Below, one piece after another: positions 61,871-64,000 of a stretch of DNA of 64,000 nucleotides. Both the position numbers and the translations under genes were made by a program. The stretch is from Bacteriovorax sp. BSW11_IV (GTDB lineage: Bacteria; Bdellovibrionota; Bacteriovoracia; Bacteriovoracales; Bacteriovoracaceae), in assembly GCF_000447755.1 (NCBI RefSeq), contig NZ_AUNE01000029.1, forward strand, positions 1-64,000, in the 5' to 3' direction. Position 1 is the first letter of the stretch. Each line of letters starts with the position of its first letter. The notes beneath the pieces were generated by a model. It did no database searches, was not told where the DNA came from, and saw only the letters and a list, made by a program, of their open reading frames with translations.

Positions 61871-62551
61871 ATGGATAAAATTTTATTGGTCGATGACCAT
61901 GCGCTTTTTCTCGAAGAAATGACAGGTGCTCTTTCTGAATTTTTTGAAGTTAAATCTACAAATAGTTCATTAGAGGCCGTAGATATTTTAGGTAAAGATG
62001 AATTCAAAGCGATTGTAATCGACTTACATATGCCGATGATTGATGGCTTTTCTCTAATTGAAAAAATTAGAGAACACGGTAGCTATAATGGTTGCCCAAT
62101 TTTACTTCTAAGTGGAAGTTTAAATAACGATAAGAAGATTCAGGCCCTGAGAATTGAATTTGATGAAGTTCTCTCTAAGAGTATGTCTGTAGATCAAATC
62201 GTTGTTCGTATCAAAAATAGAATTGCTCATTTCAAAAAACACTTCACTTCGGCCGTGTACACAATTGGTAATTTGAAAATCAATCGTGAAATCTATGAGG
62301 TTCAAGTTAATAGCGAAACAATTTCTCTTACAAAGAATGAAATTAAAATTCTAATTCATTTAGCTGAGAAGGTCGGAACTATCGTTCCTCGCGATGAAAT
62401 TGTTAGTAGTATTTGGCCAGGAAAAGAAATTGGTGAAGGGGCCCTAAATACTCATATTTCGAATTTGAGAAAAAAGATCAATGAGTTCAACGGTGTTATT
62501 CGTTGTATTCGTGAAAAAGGCGTTACTATCTTACCCCCAGAGGCCCTCTAG
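61871..62551 (+). CDS. OmpR-family response regulator
   Basis: The 226-residue protein has a receiver domain at about 1-120 (ILLVDDHALF acidic pair, phospho-acceptor D51 in AIVIDLHMPMIDGF, conserved Lys in VLSKSMS) and a C-terminal winged helix at about 135-223 (ISLTKNEIKILIHLAEKVGTIVPRDEIVSSIWPG, ALNTHISNLRKKI). Domain order and length are typical of OmpR/PhoB proteins. No histidine kinase is adjacent. AGAGGG precedes the ATG. The 3' end overlaps the convergent MetE-like gene by 4 bases. Confidence 0.9.
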   Translation: MDKILLVDDHALFLEEMTGALSEFFEVKSTNSSLEAVDILGKDEFKAIVIDLHMPMIDGFSLIEKIREHGSYNGCPILLLSGSLNNDKKIQALRIEFDEVLSKSMSVDQIVVRIKNRIAHFKKHFTSAVYTIGNLKINREIYEVQVNSETISLTKNEIKILIHLAEKVGTIVPRDEIVSSIWPGKEIGEGALNTHISNLRKKINEFNGVIRCIREKGVTILPPEAL

Positions 62552-63267
62552 TTACTAGAGAGTTTTTCTTTTATTTTATTTAAATTTTTTAGAACTAAAG
62601 ACGTATCAATATTTCTGTCTGCAAGTCCGCAAGTGGCAGACAGGTATATTGCTTTTGTTCTCTTTAAAATAATAGGAAAAATCTGTTGTTCGAGCATGCC
62701 TAAATCACAATCATTCATTGTTGGAACAATCCCTAGCACAGGTTCTATTTCATATTGAAGAACATCTTCTAATGTGAATTGATGATTTAAGTAAATATCG
62801 TAGGAAAGATAATCAAATCCTAAAGATATAGTATCATCCAAATTAAAAGTTCCACATGAATGAAGTCCAATTGGATGATCTTCTCTTATGATTTCAATAA
62901 TTTCTTTATGTGCTTTTGTAATCTTTGGAAAAAAAGGTTCATCAATAAATACAATTAAATCTTTGTGAACGAGATTTGATTTAAGATAATGATAATAATC
63001 AAGAATAACTTTTGTATCTAGATTTGAGGATAAGGGGCCAGGAATCTGAATCTTTAATGGACCCTTTATTAATCTTGCGTTCAATTCATTTAGACTCAAA
63101 CAAGTTTTTTCAATACATGCTTTTATCATATTCCCCTCTAAATGAGGGAGTTGCGGTAAAAAGGCAACGTCATGAGATAAAGCGTAGTCAATGGCTTCTT
63201 TAACCGTATTAAAAGGCAAGCTGCCTATTCCAAATGTTTGAAAGGTGTTATTTTCCGACATAGCCAT
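62548..63267 (-). CDS. Small MetE-like (UROD/methionine synthase II superfamily) protein
   Basis: The 239-residue protein resembles only the C-terminal catalytic barrel of cobalamin-independent methionine synthase. Landmarks: TFGIGSLPF at the N-terminus, LIVFIDEPFF (compare the IDEP motif of MetE), IGLHSCGTF with H136 and C138, and LSATCGLADR with C213. These are candidate zinc ligands; the MetE Glu ligand position may be D157. It is shorter than known MetE C-terminal halves (about 340 residues). It is the third of three overlapping reverse genes following metH. A methyltransferase acting on a thiol substrate is likely; homocysteine is a guess from context. Confidence 0.72.
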   Translation of the reverse strand: MAMSENNTFQTFGIGSLPFNTVKEAIDYALSHDVAFLPQLPHLEGNMIKACIEKTCLSLNELNARLIKGPLKIQIPGPLSSNLDTKVILDYYHYLKSNLVHKDLIVFIDEPFFPKITKAHKEIIEIIREDHPIGLHSCGTFNLDDTISLGFDYLSYDIYLNHQFTLEDVLQYEIEPVLGIVPTMNDCDLGMLEQQIFPIILKRTKAIYLSATCGLADRNIDTSLVLKNLNKIKEKLSSN

Positions 63268-63670
63268 AAGTTTTTAGCATGTCGCTTACAAGGTCTTTGA
63301 AATCATGCTTTACTTCACGATTGTCTGGAGCAAGATCAGAACATTGAAGATAGCCAATCATTTTTAGAAAGTCTGTTTGTCTTTTTTGTCCACAAAGCCA
63401 TTTATGAAATACTTCAATCGTTTCGATCCATTCAGCTAATGAATAACTCGAATTATCGACCATAGTGAAAAATTTTGTAATAACACTATGGCCATTGGGA
63501 TTAGATTTAAAGGCCTTGAAAAGATATTGGAAAATTATTGAAAATTGTTCAAGAGAAGCGCAAGAGCTCAGTATTTTTGTAAGCTCTTCATCCGAAATAT
63601 CTTTTAGAGAAACGCTTGCCCTCGCATTTTCGAAGGCGCGCTTTTTTTGATCATTATCTATCACTAGCAC
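63248..63670 (-). CDS. Hypothetical protein between metH and the MetE-like gene
   Basis: The 140-residue helical cytoplasmic protein starts at GTG 63668-63670, overlapping the metH stop by 7 bases; a second GTG lies two codons in. Its stop lies 20 bases inside the MetE-like gene, so all three are coupled. No motif is recognised; cysteines occur at CASLEQF, WLCGQK and LQCSDL. A role tied to methionine synthesis is suggested only by position. Confidence 0.68.
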   Translation of the reverse strand: MLVIDNDQKKRAFENARASVSLKDISDEELTKILSSCASLEQFSIIFQYLFKAFKSNPNGHSVITKFFTMVDNSSYSLAEWIETIEVFHKWLCGQKRQTDFLKMIGYLQCSDLAPDNREVKHDFKDLVSDMLKTYGYVGK

Positions 63671-64000
63671 TCCGGCTCATAATCAAGATTTGGAGATAAC
63701 CATCTCTCAATTTCTTTGACCAGCATACCTTTTCTTTTTGCATAATCTTCAATTTGATCGCGGCCAATATTTCCAACAGTGAAATACTTCGCATCTGGAT
63801 GATTAAAATAGAGTCCAGATACTGAAGATGGAGGATTCATAGCAAAGTTTTCTGTTAGTGTTGCTCCAATATTTTCATTGGCGTTCAAAACTTTCCATAG
63901 AATTTCTTTTTCAGTGTGATCAGGGCATGCAGGATAACCTGGTGCCGGCCTAATTCCTCTATATAGCTCTTTAATGAGATCTTCGTTTGAAAATTTCTCA
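63664..64000 (-). CDS. metH: B12-dependent methionine synthase, C-terminal end only
   Basis: About 112 C-terminal codons of MetH are in the window; the gene enters from the right edge. The visible part belongs to the S-adenosylmethionine-binding reactivation domain: [18 protein letters not shown], then [25 protein letters not shown] and [18 protein letters not shown], ending DYEPEC. MetH transfers a methyl group from methyltetrahydrofolate to homocysteine through cobalamin. Its presence gives a reason for the B12 uptake operon in this window. Confidence 0.93.
   Translation of the reverse strand, partial: EKFSNEDLIKELYRGIRPAPGYPACPDHTEKEILWKVLNANENIGATLTENFAMNPPSSVSGLYFNHPDAKYFTVGNIGRDQIEDYAKRKGMLVKEIERWLSPNLDYEPEC

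Overview
The window is A+T-rich, densely packed bacterial chromosome. It reads as a Gram-negative member of the Bdellovibrionota, most like the marine Bacteriovorax/Halobacteriovorax group. That placement is an inference from gene content: a Glt/Agl-type gliding-motor cluster otherwise known from myxobacteria and Bdellovibrio, a TIGR02147-type regulator, many lineage-specific secreted proteins, a membrane ETF:quinone-type Fe-S oxidoreductase, and low-GC codon use dominated by AGA arginine. No rRNA, tRNA, CRISPR array, prophage or insertion sequence was recognised. Most of the window looks like core chromosome.

Layout. 1-8350 (minus): valS (running off the left edge) preceded by three overlapping genes for unknown exported proteins and an Fe-S oxidoreductase. 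8522-16096: a lipoprotein, hslO, and an addB-addA recombination helicase-nuclease pair. 16199-26746: a gliding-machinery-like cluster. Its forward arm encodes an outer-membrane barrel, TPR proteins, a TPR lipoprotein, a small exported protein and an FHA/TonB-like transmembrane protein; its reverse arm encodes a TolQ/MotA-type and two TolR/ExbD-type proteins. 26846-35894: a ChaN-like protein, gmhA, trxA, an RDD protein, polA, a FecR-domain protein and a CLC antiporter. 36114-39065: groES-groEL and lepB. 39099-41517: two paralogous exported proteins around a TIGR02147-type regulator, and a small unknown gene. 41560-41936: the only long gene-free stretch, which carries an apparent sigma54-driven structured small RNA. 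41939-45424: a trypsin-like protease and a four-gene unit that includes a methyltransferase with a signal peptide. 45515-49240: a peptide-type ABC importer (binding protein plus YejB/YejE). 49279-54156: a compact cobalamin riboswitch and a complete B12 uptake operon (btuB-tonB-btuF-btuD-btuC). 54157-62551: a nuclease, yciH, a DJ-1 family protein, nrfHA nitrite reductase, an HtrA protease, psd, an EEP-family hydrolase, two small HTH proteins and a response regulator. 62548-64000 (minus): the 3' end of B12-dependent metH, an unknown gene and a small MetE-like protein.

Functional links. The B12 uptake operon and metH suggest scavenged cobalamin feeds methionine synthesis. The motor proteins of the gliding cluster would energise its TonB-like protein and TPR complex across the envelope. 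The strongest candidate for something undescribed is the 41.56-41.94 kb locus: three TGTCAAAA boxes, a -24/-12 promoter and a roughly 209-nt non-coding transcript ending in a strong terminator. Also notable are Fe-S staple cysteines in both AddA and AddB, an apparently exported methyltransferase, a CxxCH active-site haem in NrfA, and a Psd lacking the usual Asp. All assignments are by eye; no database search was run.
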